A stretch of DNA of 64,000 bases. Origin: Bombus terrestris. Lineage: Eukaryota; Arthropoda; Insecta; Hymenoptera; Apidae. The stretch covers positions 186,001-250,000 of the forward strand of contig NW_025963590.1 of assembly GCF_910591885.1 (NCBI RefSeq), read 5' to 3'. The translations under genes and the position numbers were made by a program. Position 1 is the first letter of the stretch, and the number at the start of each line of letters is the position of its first letter. The notes beneath the pieces were generated by a model, which was not told the origin of the DNA, did no database searches, and worked only from the letters and a program-made list of their open reading frames with translations. Below are positions 28,331-43,600 of the stretch, in pieces.

Positions 28331-29710
28331 ACACCGCTGGACACCGTGGGACACCGTTGGACACCGTTGGACATCGTTGGACACCGTTGGACACCGTTGG
28401 ACACCGCTGGACACCGTGGGACAACGTGGGACAACGTGGGACAACGTGGGACAATGTGGGACAACGTGGGACAACGTGGGACAACGTGGGACAACGTGGG
28501 ACAACGTGGGACAACGTGGGACAACGTGGGACAACGTGGGACAACGTGGGACAACGTGGGACACCGTGGGACACCGTTGGACACCGTTGGACATCGTTGG
28601 ACACCGTGGGACAACGTGGGACAACGTGGGACACCGTGGGACACCGTTGGACACCGTTGGACATCGTTGGACACCGTGGGACAACGTGGGACAACGTGGG
28701 ACACCGTTGGACACCGTGGGACAACGTGGGACAACGTGGGACAACGTGGGACAACGTGGGACAACGTGGGACAACGTGGGACAACGTGGGACAACGTGGG
28801 ACAACGTGGGACAACGTGGGACAACGTGGGACAACGTGGGACAACGTGGGACAACGTGGGACAACGTGGGACAACGTGGGGCAACGTGGGACACCGTTGG
28901 ACATCGTTGGACATCGTTGGACACCGTTGGACATCGTTGGACATCGTTGGACATCGTTGGACACCGTTGGACACCGTTGGACACCGTTGGACACCGTTGG
29001 ACATCGGTGAACATCGTGCGACACCGTTGGACATCGTGGGACACCGTTGGACACCGTTGGACATCGTTGGACACCGTTGGACACCGTGGGACAACGTGGG
29101 ACAACGTGGGACAACGTGGGACAACGTGGGACAACGTGGGACAACGTGGGACACCGTGGGACACCGTTGGACACCGTTGGACATCGTTGAACACCGTGGG
29201 ACACCGTTGGACACCGTTGGACATCGTTGGACATCGTTGGACATCGTGGGACACCGTTGGACATCGTTGGACATCGTTGGACACCGTTGGACATCGTTGG
29301 ACATTGTTGGACATCGTTGGACACCGTTGGACACCGTTGGACACCGTTAGACACCGTTGGACATCGGTGAACATCGTGGGACACCGCTGGACATCGTGGG
29401 ACACCGTTGGACACCGTTGGACATCGTTGGACACCGTTGGACACCGTGGGACCACGTGGGACAACGTGGGACAACGTGGGACAACGTGGGACAACGTGGG
29501 ACAACGTAGGACAACGTGGGACAACGTGGGACACCGTTGGACATCGTTGGACAACGTGGGACATCGTGGGACAACGTGGGACAACGTGGGACAACGTGGG
29601 ACACAGTTGGACACCGTTGGACATCGTTGGACACCGTTGGACACCGTGGGACAACGTGGGACAACGTGGGACAACGTGGGACAACGTGGGACAACGTGGG
29701 ACAACGTAGG
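28331..29710 (+). repeat. First stretch of family H3
   Basis: Satellite only. The H3 tags start here: GACATCGGTGA at 29,001 and 29,361, GACATCGTGCG at 29,011, GACATTGTTG at 29,301, the CACGTG monomer at 29,451 and GACACAGTTG at 29,601. A monomer ending TTAG at 29,341 is unique in the window and gives the only TTA triplet, hence a minus-strand stop. The part from about 28,561 to 29,200 matches 31,971-32,610 at an offset of 3,410 bp. Confidence 0.8.
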
Positions 29711-31610
29711 ACAACGTGGGACAACGTGGGACAACGTGGGACAACGTGGGGCAACGTGGGACACCGTTGGACATCGTTGGACACCGTGGGACAACGTGGG
29801 ACAACGTGGGAAACCATGGAACAACGTGGGACAACGTGGGACAACGTGGGACAACGTGGGACAACGTGGGACACCGTTGGACATCGTTGGACACCGTGGG
29901 ACAACGTGGGACAACGTGGGACAACGTGGGACAACGTGGGACAACGTGGGACAACGTGGGACAACGTGGGACAACGTGGGACAACGTGGGACACCGTTGG
30001 ACATCGTTGGACACCGTGGGACAACGTGGGACAACGTGGGACAACGTGGGACACCGTGGGACACCGTTGGACACCGTGGGACAACGTGGGACAACGTGGG
30101 ACAACGTGGGACAACGTGGGACAACGTAGGACAACGTGGGACACCGTTGGACAACGTGGGACACCGTTGGACATCGTTGTACACCGTGGGACAACGTGGG
30201 ACAACGTGGGACAACGTGGGACACCGTTGGACACCGTTGGACATCGTTGGACACCGTGGGACAACGTGGGACAACGTGGGACAACGTGGGACAACGTGGG
30301 ACAACGTGGGAAACCATGGAACAACGTGGGACAACGTGGGACAACGTGGGACAACGTGGGACAACGTGGGACACCGTTGGACATCGTTGGACACCGTGGG
30401 ACAACGTGGGACAACGTGGGACAACGTGGGACACCGTTGGACACCGTGGGACACCGTTGGACAACGTGGGACAACGTGGGACAACGTGGGACAACGTGGG
30501 ACAACGTGGGACAACGTGGGACAACGTGGGACACCGTTGGACACCGTGGGACACCGTTGGACAACGTGGGACAACGTGGGACAACGTGGGACAACGTGGG
30601 ACAACGTGGGACAACGTGGGACAACGTGGGACACCGTTGGACACCGTGGGACACCGTTGGACACCGTTGGACATCGTTGGACACCGTGGGACAACGTGGG
30701 ACAACGTGGGACAACGTGGGACAACGTGGGACAACGTGGGACACCGTTGGACACCGTGGGACACCGTTGGACACCGTTGGACATCGTTGGACACCGTGGG
30801 ACAACGTGGGACAACGTGGGACAACGTGGGAAACCATGGAACAACGTGGGACAACGTGGGACAACGTGGGACAACGTGGGACAACGTGGGACACCGTTGG
30901 ACATCGTTGGACACCGTGGGACAACGTGGGACAACGTAGGACAACGTGGGACACCGTTGGACACCGTGGGACACCGTTGGACAACGTGGGACAACGTGGG
31001 ACAACGTGGGACAACGTGGGACAACGTGGGACAACGTGGGACAACGTGGGACAACGTGGGACACCGTTTGACACCGTGGGACACCGTTGGACAACGTGGG
31101 ACAACGTGGGACAACGTGGGACAACGTGGGACAACGTGGGACAACGTGGGACAACGTGGGACAACGTGGGACAACGTGGGACACCGTTGGACACCGTGGG
31201 ACACCGTTGGACAACGTGGGACAACGTGGGACAACGTGGGACAACGTGGGACAACATGGGACAACGTGGGACAACGTGGGACACCGTTGGACACCGTGGG
31301 ACACCGTTGGACACCGTTGGACATCGTTGGACACCGTGGGACAACGTGGGACAACGTGGGACACCGTTGGACACCGTGGGACACCGTTGGACAACGTGGG
31401 ACAACGTGGGACAACGTGGGACAACGTGGGACAACGTGGGACACCGTTGGACACCGTGGGACACCGTTGGACACCGTTGGACATCGTTGGACACCGTGGG
31501 ACAACGTGGGACAACGTGGGACAACGTGGGAAATCATGGAACAACGTGGGACAACGTGGGACAACGTGGGACAACGTGGGACACCGTTGGACACCGTGGG
31601 ACACCGTTGG
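29710..31610 (+). repeat. H2 island inside H3
   Basis: GGCAACGTGG at 29,751 and GAAACCATGG at 29,811, 30,311 and 30,831 mark a return to H2-type sequence, most of it a copy of 26,700-28,330. The GACATCGGTG cassette is absent. The island ends at about 31,611 with GACAGCGTGG and a CACGTG monomer (31,631-31,650) before H3-type monomers continue. No gene is seen. Confidence 0.8.
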
Positions 31611-34600
31611 ACAACGTGGGACAACGTGGGACAGCGTGGGACCACGTGGGACAACGTGGGACACCGTTGGACACCGTGGGACACCGTTGGACAACGTGGG
31701 ACACCGTTGGACACCGTTGGACATCGTTGGACACCGTCGGACACCGTTGGACAACGTGGGACACCGTTGGACATCGTTGGACACCGTGGGACAACGTGGG
31801 ACAACGTGGGACACCGTTGGACACCGTGGGACAACGTGGGACAACGTGGGACAACGTGGGACAACGTGGGACAACGTGGGACAACGTGGGACAACGTGGG
31901 ACAACGTGGGACAACGTGGGACAACGTGGGACAACGTGGGACAACGTGGGACAACGTGGGACAACGTGGGACACCGTGGGACACCGTTGGACACCGTTGG
32001 ACATCGTTGGACACCGTGGGACAACGTGGGACAACGTGGGACACCGTGGGACACCGTTGGACACCGTTGGACATCGTTGGACACCGTGGGACAACGTGGG
32101 ACAACGTGGGACACCGTTGGACACCGTGGGACAACGTGGGACAACGTGGGACAACGTGGGACAACGTGGGACAACGTGGGACAACGTGGGACAACGTGGG
32201 ACAACGTGGGACAACGTGGGACAACGTGGGACAACGTGGGACAACGTGGGACAACGTGGGACAACGTGGGACAACGTGGGACAACGTGGGGCAACGTGGG
32301 ACACCGTTGGACATCGTTGGACATCGTTGGACACCGTTGGACATCGTTGGACATCGTTGGACATCGTTGGACACCGTTGGACACCGTTGGACACCGTTGG
32401 ACACCGTTGGACATCGGTGAACATCGTGCGACACCGTTGGACATCGTGGGACACCGTTGGACACCGTTGGACATCGTTGGACACCGTTGGACACCGTGGG
32501 ACAACGTGGGACAACGTGGGACAACGTGGGACAACGTGGGACAACGTGGGACAACGTGGGACACCGTGGGACACCGTTGGACACCGTTGGACATCGTTGA
32601 ACACCGTTGGACATCGTTGGACAACGTGGGACATCGTGGGACAACGTGGGACAACGTGGGACAACGTGGGACAACGTGGGACACCGTTGGACACCGTGGG
32701 ACACCGTTGGACACCGTTGGACACCGTTGGACACCGTGGGACACCGTTGGACACCGTTGGACATCGTTGGACACCGTTGGACACCGTTGGACACCGTTGG
32801 ACACCGTGGGACAACGTGGGACAACGTGGGACAACGTGGGACAACGTGGGACAACGTGGGACAACGTGGGACAACGTGGGACAACGTGGGACAACGTGGG
32901 ACAACGTGGGACAACGTGGGACAACGTGGGACAACGTGGGACACCGTGGGACACCGTTGGACACCGTTGGACATCGTTGGACACCGTGGGACAACGTGGG
33001 ACAACGTGGGACACCGTGGGACACCGTTGGACACCGTTGGACATCGTTGGACACCGTGGGACAACGTGGGACAACGTGGGACACCGTTGGACACCGTGGG
33101 ACAACGTGGGACAACGTGGGACAACGTGGGGCAACGTGGGACAACGTGGGACAACGTGGGACAACGTGGGACAACGTGGGACAACGTGGGACAACGTGGG
33201 ACAACGTGGGACAACGTGGGACAACGTGGGACACCGTGGGACAACGTGGGGCAACGTGGGACACCGTTGGACATCGTTGGACATCGTTGGACACCGTTGG
33301 ACATCGTTGGACATCGTTGGACATCGTTGGACACCGTTGGACACCGTTGGACACCGTTGGACACCGTTGGACATCGGTGAACATCGTGCGACACCGTTGG
33401 ACATCGTGGGACACCGTTGGACACCGTTGGACATCGTTGGACACCGTTGGACACCGTGGGACAACGTGGGACAACGTGGGACAACGTGGGACAACGTGGG
33501 ACAACGTGGGACAACGTGGGACACCGTGGGACACCGTTGGACACCGTTGGACATCGTTGAACACCGTTGGACATCGTTGGACAACGTGGGACATCGTGGG
33601 ACAACGTGGGACAACGTGGGACAACGTGGGACAACGTGGGACACCGTTGGACACCGTGGGACACCGTTGGACACCGTTGGACACCGTTGGACACCGTGGG
33701 ACACCGTTGGACACCGTTGGACATCGTTGGACACCGTTGGACACCGTTGGACACCGTTGGACACCGTGGGACAACGTGGGACAACGTGGGACAACGTGGG
33801 ACAACGTGGGACAACGTGGGACAACGTGGGACAACGTGGGACAACGTGGGACAACGTGGGACAACGTGGGACAACGTGGGACAACGTGGGACAACGTGGG
33901 ACACCGTGGGACACCGTTGGACACCGTTGGACATCGTTGGACACCGTGGGACAACGTGGGACAACGTGGGACACCGTGGGACACCGTTGGACACCGTTGG
34001 ACATCGTTGGACACCGTGGGACAACGTGGGACAACGTGGGACAACGTGGGACAACGTGGGACAACGTGGGACAACGTGGGACAACGTAGGACAACGTGGG
34101 ACAACGTGGGACACCGTTGGACATCGTTGGACAACGTGGGACATCGTGGGACAACGTGGGACAACGTGGGACAACGTGGGACAACGTGGGACACCGTTGG
34201 ACACCGTGGGACACCGTTGGACACCGTTGGACACCGTGGGACACCGTTGGACACCGTTGGACATCGTTGGACACCGTTGGACACCGTTGGACACCGTTGG
34301 ACACCGTGGGACAACGTGGGACAACGTGGGACAACGTGGGACAACGTGGGACACCGTTGGACACCGTTGGACATCGGTGAACATCGTGGGACACCGCTGG
34401 ACATCGTGGGACAACGTGGGACAACGTGGGACAACGTGGGACAACGTGGGACAACGTGGGACAACGTGGGACAACGTGGGACAACGTGGGACAACGTGGG
34501 ACAACGTGGGACACCGTTGGGCATCGTTGGACACCGTGGGACAACGTGGGACAACGTTGGACAACGTGGGACACCGTTGGACACCGTTGGACATCGTTGG

Positions 34601-37600
34601 ACATCGTTGGACATCGTGGGACACCGTTGGACATCGTTGGACATCGTTGGACACCGTTGGACATCGTTGGACATTGTTGGACATCGTTGGACACCGTTGG
34701 ACACCGTTGGACACCGTTGGACACCGTTGGACATCGGTGAACATCGTGGGACACCGCTGGACATCGTGGGACACCGTTGGACACCGTTGGACATCGTTGG
34801 ACACCGTTGGACACCGTGGGACCACGTGGGACAACGTGGGACAACGTGGGACAACGTGGGACAACGTGGGACAACGTAGGACAACGTGGGACAACGTGGG
34901 ACACCGTTGGACATCGTTGGACAACGTGGGACATCGTGGGACAACGTGGGACAACGTGGGACAACGTGGGACACAGTTGGACACCGTTGGACATCGTTGG
35001 ACACCGTTGGACACCGTGGGACAACGTGGGACAACGTGGGACAACGTGGGACAACGTGGGACAACGTGGGACAACGTGGGACAACGTGGGACACCGTGGG
35101 ACACCGTTGGACACCGTTGGACATCGTTGAACACCGTTGGACATCGTTGGACAACGTGGGACATCGTGGGACAACGTGGGACAACGTGGGACAACGTGGG
35201 ACAACGTGGGACACCGTTGGACACCGTGGGACACCGTTGGACACCGTTGGACACCGTTGGACACCGTGGGACACCGTTGGACACCGTTGGACATCGTTGG
35301 ACACCGTTGGACACCGTTGGACACCGTTGGACACCGTGGGACAACGTGGGACAACGTGGGACAACGTAGGACAACGTGGGACAACGTGGGACACCGTTGG
35401 ACATCGTTGGACAACGTGGGACATCGTGGGACAACGTGGGACAACGTGGGACAACGTGGGACAACGTGGGACACCGTGGGACACCGTTGGACACCGTTGG
35501 ACATCGTTGGACACCGTGGGACAACGTGGGACACCGTGGGACACCGTGGGACACCGTTGGACACCGTTGGACATCGTTGGACACCGTGGGACAACGTGGG
35601 ACAACGTGGGACACCGTTGGACACCGTGGGACAACGTGGGACAACGTGGGACAACGTGGGACAACGTGGGACAACGTGGGACAACGTGGGACAACGTGGG
35701 ACAACGTGGGACAACGTGGGACAACGTGGGACACCGTTGGACACCGTGGGACACCGTTGGACACCGTTGGACACCGTGGGACACCGTTGGACACCGTTGG
35801 ACATCGTTGGACACCGTTGGACACCGTTGGACACCGTTGGACACCGTGGGACAACGTGGGACAACGTGGGACAACGTGGGACAACGTGGGACAACGTGGG
35901 ACAACGTGGGACAACGTGGGACAACGTGGGACAACGTGGGACAACGTGGGACAACGTGGGACAACGTGGGACAACGTGGGACAACGTGGGACACCGTTGG
36001 GCATCGTTGGACACCGTGGGACAACGTGGGACAACGTGGGACAACGTGGGACACCGTTGGACACCGTTGGACATCGTTGGACATCGTTGGACATCGTGGG
36101 ACACCGTTGGACATCGTTGGACATCGTTGGACACCGTTGGACATCGTTGGACATTGTTGGACATCGTTGGACACCGTTGGACACCGTTGGACACCGTTGG
36201 ACACCGTTGGACATCGGTGAACATCGTGGGACACCGCTGGACATCGTGGGACACCGTTGGACACCGTTGGACATCGTTGGACACCGTTGGACACCGTGGG
36301 ACCACGTGGGACCACGTGGGACAACGTGGGACAACGTGGGACAACGTGGGACAACGTAGGACAACGTGGGACAACGTGGGACACCGTTGGACATCGTTGG
36401 ACAACGTGGGACATCGTGGGACAACGTGGGACAACGTGGGACACAGTTGGACACCGTTGGACATCGTTGGACACCGTTGGACACCGTGGGACAACGTGGG
36501 ACAACGTGGGACAACGTGGGACAACGTGGGACAACGTGGGACAACGTGGGACAACGTGGGACAACGTGGGACAACGTGGGACATCGTGGGACAACGTGGG
36601 AAAACGTGGGACAACGTGGGACAACGTGGGACAACGTCGGACACCGTTGGACAACGTGGGACACCGTTGGACATCGTTGGACACCGTGGGACAACGTGGG
36701 ACAACGTGGGACAACGTGGGACACCGTTGGACATCGTTGGACATCGTGGGACACCGTTGGACATCGTTGGACACCGTTGGACACCGTTGGACATCGTTGG
36801 ACATCGTTGGACATCGTGGGACACCGTTGGACACCGTTGGACATCGTTGGACAACGTTGGACATCGTGGGACAACGTGGGACAACGGGGGACAACGTGGG
36901 ACAACGTGTGACACCGTTGGACACCGTGGGACACCGTTGGACACCGTTGGACACCGTTGGACACCGTGGGACACCGTTGGACACCGTTGGACATCGTTGG
37001 ACACCGTTGGACACCGTTGGACACCGTTGGACACCGTGGGACAACGTGGGACAACGTGGGACAACGTGGGACAACGTGGGACAACGTGGGACAACGTGGG
37101 ACAACGTGGGACAACGTGGGACAACGTGGGACAACGTGGGACAACGTGGGACAACGTGGGACAACGTGGGACAACGTGGGACAACGTGGGACAACGTGGG
37201 ACACCGTTGGGCATCGTTGGACACCGTGGGACAACGTGGGACAACGTGGGACAACGTGGGACAACGTGGGACAACGTGGGACACCGTTGGACATCGTTGG
37301 ACAACGTGGGACATCGTGGGACAACGTGGGACAACGTGGGACAACGTGGGACAACGTGGGACACCGTTGGACAACGTGGGACAACGTGGGACAACGTGGG
37401 ACACCGTGGGACAACGTGGGACAACGTGGGACAACGTGGGACAACGTGGGACACCGTTGGACACCGTTGGACATCGTTGGACACCGTTGGACACCGTGGG
37501 ACATCGTTGGACACCGTTGGACACCGTGGGACAACGTGGGACAACGTGGGACAACGTGGGACAACGTGGGACAACGTGGGACAACGTGGGACACCGTGGG

Positions 37601-40600
37601 ACAACGTGGGACAACGTGGGACAACGTGGGACAACGTGGGACATCGTGGGACAACGTGGGAAAACGTGGGACAACGTGGGACAACGTGGGACAACGTCGG
37701 ACACCGTTGGACAACGTGGGACACCGTTGGACAACGTTGGACACCGTGGGACAACGTGGGACAACGTGGGACACCGTTGGACACCGTTGGACATCGTTGG
37801 ACACCGTTGGACACCGTGGGACAACGTGGGACAACGTGGGACAACGTGGGACAACGTGGGACAACGTGGGACAACGTGGGACAACGTGGGACACCGTTGG
37901 ACACCGTGGGACACCGTTGGACAACGTGGGACAACGTGGGACAACGTGGGACAACGTGGGACAACGTGGGACACCTTTGGACACCGTGGGACACCGTTGG
38001 ACACCGTTGGACATCGTTGGACACCGTGGGACAACGTGGGACAACGTGGGACAACGTGGGAAACCATGGAACAACGTGGGACAACGTGGGACAACGTGGG
38101 ACAACGTGGGACACCGTTGGACATCGTTGGACACCGTGGGACACCGTTGGACATCGTGGGACACCGTGGGACAACGTGGGACAACGTGGGACAACGTGGG
38201 ACAACGTGGGACAACGTGGGACACCGTTGGACATCGTGGGACAACGTGGGACATCGTGGGACAACGTGGGACAACGTGGGACAACGTGGTACAACGTGGG
38301 ACACCGTTGGACAACGTGGGACAACGTGGGACAACGTGGGACACCGTGGGACAACGTGGGACAACGTGGGACAACGTGGGACAACGTGGGACACCGTTGG
38401 ACACCGTTGGACATCGTTGGACACCGTTGGACACCGTGGGACATCGTTGGACACCGTTGGACACCGTGGGACAACGTGGGACAACGTGGGACAACGTGGG
38501 ACAACGTGGGACAACGTGGGACAACGTGGGACACCGTGGGACAACGTAGGACAACGTGGGACAACGTGGGACAACGTGGGACAACGTGGGACACCGTTGG
38601 ACACCGTGGGACACCGTTGGACACCGTTGGACACCGTTGGACACCGTGGGACACCGTTGGACACCGTTGGACATCGTTGGACACCGTTGGACACCGTTGG
38701 ACACCGTTGGACACCGTGGGACAACGTGGGACAACGTGGGACAACGTGGGACAACGTGGGACAACGTGGGACAACGTGGGACAACGTGGGACAACGTGGG
38801 ACAACGTGGGACAACGTGGGACAACGTGGGACAACGTGGGACAACGTGGGACAACGTGGGACACCGTGGGACACCGTTGGACACCGTTGGACATCGTTGG
38901 ACACCGTGGGACAACGTGGGACAACGTGGGACACCGTGGGACACCGTTGGACACCGTTGGACATCGTTGGACACCGTGGGACAACGTGGGACAACGTGGG
39001 ACACCGTTGGACACCGTGGGACAACGTGGGACAACGTGGGACAACGTGGGACAACGTGGGACAACGTGGGACAACGTGGGACAACGTGGGACAACGTGGG
39101 ACAACGTGGGACAACGTGGGACACCGTTGGACACCGTGGGACACCGTTGGACACCGTTGGACACCGTGGGACACCGTTGGACACCGTTGGACATCGTTGG
39201 ACACCGTTGGCCACCGTTGGACACCGTTGGACACCGTGGGACAACGTGGGACAACGTGGGACAACGTGGGACAACGTGGGACAACGTGGGACAACGTGGG
39301 ACAACGTGGGACAACGTGGGACAACGTGGGACAACGTGGGACAACGTGGGACAACGTGGGACAACGTGGGACAACGTGGGACACCGTTGGACATCGTTGG
39401 ACACCGTGGGACAACGTGGGACAACGTGGGACAACGTGGGACACCGTTGGACACCGTTGGACATCGTTGGACATCGTTGGACATCGTGGGACACCGTTGG
39501 ACATCGTTGGACATCGTTGGACACCGTTGGACATCGTTGGACATTGTTGGACATCGTTGGACACCGTTGGACACCGTTGGACACCGTTGGACATCGGTGA
39601 ACATCGTGGGACACCGCTGGACATCGTGGGACACCGTTGGACACCGTTGGACATCGTTGGACACCGTTGGACACCGTGGGACCACGTGGGACCACGTGGG
39701 ACAACGTGGGACAACGTGGGACAACGTGGGACAACGTAGGACAACGTGGGACAACGTGGGACACCGTGGGACAACGTAGGACAACGTGGGACAACGTGGG
39801 ACACCGTTGGACACCGTGGGACACCGTTGGACACCGTTGGACATCGTTGGACACCGTTGGACACCGTTGGACACCGTTGGACACCGTGGGACAACGTGGG
39901 ACAACGTGGGACAACGTGGGACAACGTGGGACAACGTGGGACAACGTGGGACAACGTGGGACAACGTGGGACAACGTGGGACAACGTGGGACAACGTGGG
40001 ACAACGTGGGACACCGTTGGGCATCGTTGGACACCGTGGGACAACGTGGGACAACGTGGGACAACGTGGGACACCGTTGGACACCGTTGGACATCGTTGG
40101 ACATCGTTGGACACCGTGGGACACCGTTGGACACCGTTGGACACCGTGGGACAACGTGGGACAACGTGGGACAACGTGGGACAACGTGGGACAACGTGGG
40201 ACAACGTGGGACAACGTGGGACAACGTGGGACAACGTGGGACAACGTGGGACAACGTGGGACAACGTGGGACAACGTGGGACAACGTGGGACAACGTGGG
40301 ACACCGTTGGGCATCGTTGGACACCGTGGGACAACGTGGGACAACGTGGGACAACGTGGGACACCGTTGGACACCGTTGGACATCGTTGGACATCGTTGG
40401 ACATCGTGGGACACCGTTGGACATCGTTGGACATCGTTGGACACCGTTGGACATCGTTGGACATTGTTGGACATCGTTGGACACCGTTGGACACCGTTGG
40501 ACACCGTTGGACACCGTTGGACATCGGTGAACATCGTGGGACACCGCTGGACATCGTGGGACACCGTTGGACACCGTTGGACATCGTTGGACACCGTTGG

Positions 40601-43600
40601 ACACCGTGGGACCACGTGGGACCACGTGGGACAACGTGGGACAACGTGGGACAACGTGGGACAACGTAGGACAACGTGGGACAACGTGGGACACCGTTGG
40701 ACATCGTTGGACAACGTGGGACATCGTGGGACAACGTGGGACAACGTGGGACAACGTGGGACACCGTTGGACACCGTTGGACATCGTTGGACACCGTTGG
40801 ACACCGTGGGACAACGTGGGACAACGTGGGACAACGTGGGACAACGTGGGACAACGTGGGACAACGTGGGACAACGTGGGACAACGTGGGACAACGTGGG
40901 ACATCGTGGGACAACGTGGGAAAACGTGGGACAACGTGGGACAACGTGGGACAACGTCGGACACCGTTGGACAACGTGGGACACCGTTGGACATCGTTGG
41001 ACACCGTGGGACAACGTGGGACAACGTGGGACAACGTGGGACACCGTTGGACATCGTTGGACATCGTGGGACACCGTTGGACATCGTTGGACACCGTTGG
41101 ACACCGTTGGACATCGTTGGACATCGTTGGACATCGTGGGACACCGTTGGACATCGTTGGACATCGTTGGACAACGTGGGACATCGTGGGACAACTTGGG
41201 ACAACGGGGGACAACGTGGGACAACGTGTGACACCGTTGGACACCGTGGGACACCGTTGGACACCGTTGGACACCGTTGGACACCGTGGGACACCGTTGG
41301 ACACCGTTGGACATCGTTGGACACCGTGGGACACCGTTGGACACCGTTGGACACCGTGGGACAACGTGGGACAACGTGGGACAACGTGGGACAACGTGGG
41401 ACAACGTGGGACAACGTGGGACAACGTGGGACAACGTGGGACAACGTGGGACAACGTGGGACACCGTTGGGCATCGTTGGACACCGTGGGACAACGTGGG
41501 ACAACGTGGGACAACGTGGGACAACGTGGGACAACGTGGGACACCGTTGGACATCGTTGGACAACGTGGGACATCGTGGGACAACGTGGGACAACGTGGG
41601 ACAACGTGGGACAACGTGGGACACCGTTGGACAACGTGGGACAACGTGGGACAACGTGGGACACCGTGGGACAACGTGGGACAACGTGGGACAACGTGGG
41701 ACAACGTGGGACACCGTTGGACACCGTTGGACATCGTTGGACACCGTTGGACACCGTGGGACATCGTTGGACACCGTTGGACACCGTGGGACAACGTGGG
41801 ACAACGTGGGACAACGTGGGACAACGTGGGACAACGTGGGACAACGTGGGACACCGTGGGACAACGTGGGACAACGTGGGACAACGTGGGACAACGTGGG
41901 ACATCGTGGGACAACGTGGGAAAACGTGGGACAACGTGGGACAACGTGGGACAACGTCGGACACCGTTGGACAACGTGGGACACCGTTGGACAACGTTGG
42001 ACACCGTGGGACAACGTGGGACAACGTGGGACACCGTTGGACACCGTTGGACATCGTTGGATACCGTTGGACACCGTGGGACAACGTGGGACAACGTGGG
42101 ACAACGTGGGACAACGTGGGACAACGTGGGACAACGTGGGACAACGTGGGACACCGTTGGACACCGTGGGACACCGTTGGACAACGTGGGACAACGTGGG
42201 ACAACGTGGGACAACGTGGGACAACGTGGGACACCGTTGGACATCGTTGGACAACGTGGGACATCGTGGGACAACGTGGGACAACGTGGGACAACGTGGT
42301 ACAACGTGGGACACCGTTGGACAACGTGGGACACCGTGGGACAACGTGGGACACCGTGGGACAACGTGGGACAACGTGGGACAACGTGGGACAACGTGGG
42401 ACACCGTTGGACACCGTTGGACATCGTTGGACACCGTTGGACACCGTGGGACATCGTTGGACACCGTTGGACACCGTGGGACAACGTGGGACAACGTGGG
42501 ACAACGTGGGACAACGTGGGACAACGTGGGACAACGTGGGACACCGTGGGACAACGTAGGACAACGTGGGACAACGTGGGACAACGTGGGACACCGTGGG
42601 ACACCGTTGGACACCGTTGGACACCGTTGGACACCGTTGGACACCGTTGGACACCGTGGGACACCGTTGGACACCGTTGGACATCGTTGGACACCGTTGG
42701 ACACCGTTGGACACCGTTGGACACCGTGGGACAACGTGGGACAACGTGGGACAACGTGGGACAACGTGGGACAACGTGGGACAACGTGGGACAACGTGGG
42801 ACAACGTGGGACAACGTGGGACAACGTGGGACAACGTGGGACAACGTGGGACAACGTGGGACACCGTGGGACACCGTTGGACACCGTTGGACATCGTTGG
42901 ACACCGTGGGACAACGTGGGACAACGTGGGACACCGTGGGACACCGTTGGACACCGTTGGACCTCGTTGGACACCGTGGGACACCGTTGGACACCGTTGG
43001 ACATCGTTGGACACCGTTGGACACCGTTGGACACCGTTGGACACCGTGGGACAACGTGGGACAACGTGGGACAACGTGGGACAACGTGGGACAACGTGGG
43101 ACAACGTGGGACAACGTGGGACAACGTGGGACAACGTGGGACAACGTGGGACAACGTGGGACAACGTGGGACAACGTGGGACACCGTTGGGCATCGTTGG
43201 ACACCGTGGGACAACGTGGGACAACGTGGGACAACGTGGGACACCGTTGGACACCGTTGGACATCGTTGGACATCGTTGGACATCGTGGGACACCGTTGG
43301 ACATCGTTGGACATCGTTGGACACCGTTGGACATCGTTGGACATTGTTGGACATCGTTGGACACCGTTGGACACCGTTGGACACCGTTGGACATCGGTGA
43401 ACATCGTGGGACACCGCTGGACATCGTGGGACACCGTTGGACACCGTTGGACATCGTTGGACACCGTTGGACACCGTGGGACCACGTGGGACCACGTGGG
43501 ACAACGTGGGACAACGTGGGACAACGTGGGACAACGTAGGACAACGTGGGACAACGTGGGACACCGTGGGACAACGTAGGACAACGTGGGACAACGTGGG

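Larger units (their letters stand above)
26700..31610 (+). repeat. 1.6-kb duplication at an offset of 3,270-3,290 bp
   Basis: The segment at about 26,700-28,330 recurs at about 29,970-31,610. Shared tags are the TTGT-ending monomer (26901/30171), TAG monomers (26851/30121 and 27651/30931), GAAACCATGG (27551/30831), the TTTG-ending monomer (27781/31061) and the rare AAATCATGGA (28251/31531). The offset moves between 3,270, 3,280 and 3,290 bp, which is whole-monomer gain or loss inside A runs. The copies part sharply at 28,331/31,611, where one continues with a monomer ending CTGG and the other with an A monomer. Confidence 0.85.

Noticed and set aside
36301..36320. Twin CACGTG as a promoter or operator
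   Set aside because: There is no gene to regulate nearby, and the site arises by one base change from the standard monomer and was spread by block copying. It is kept only as a repeat tag.
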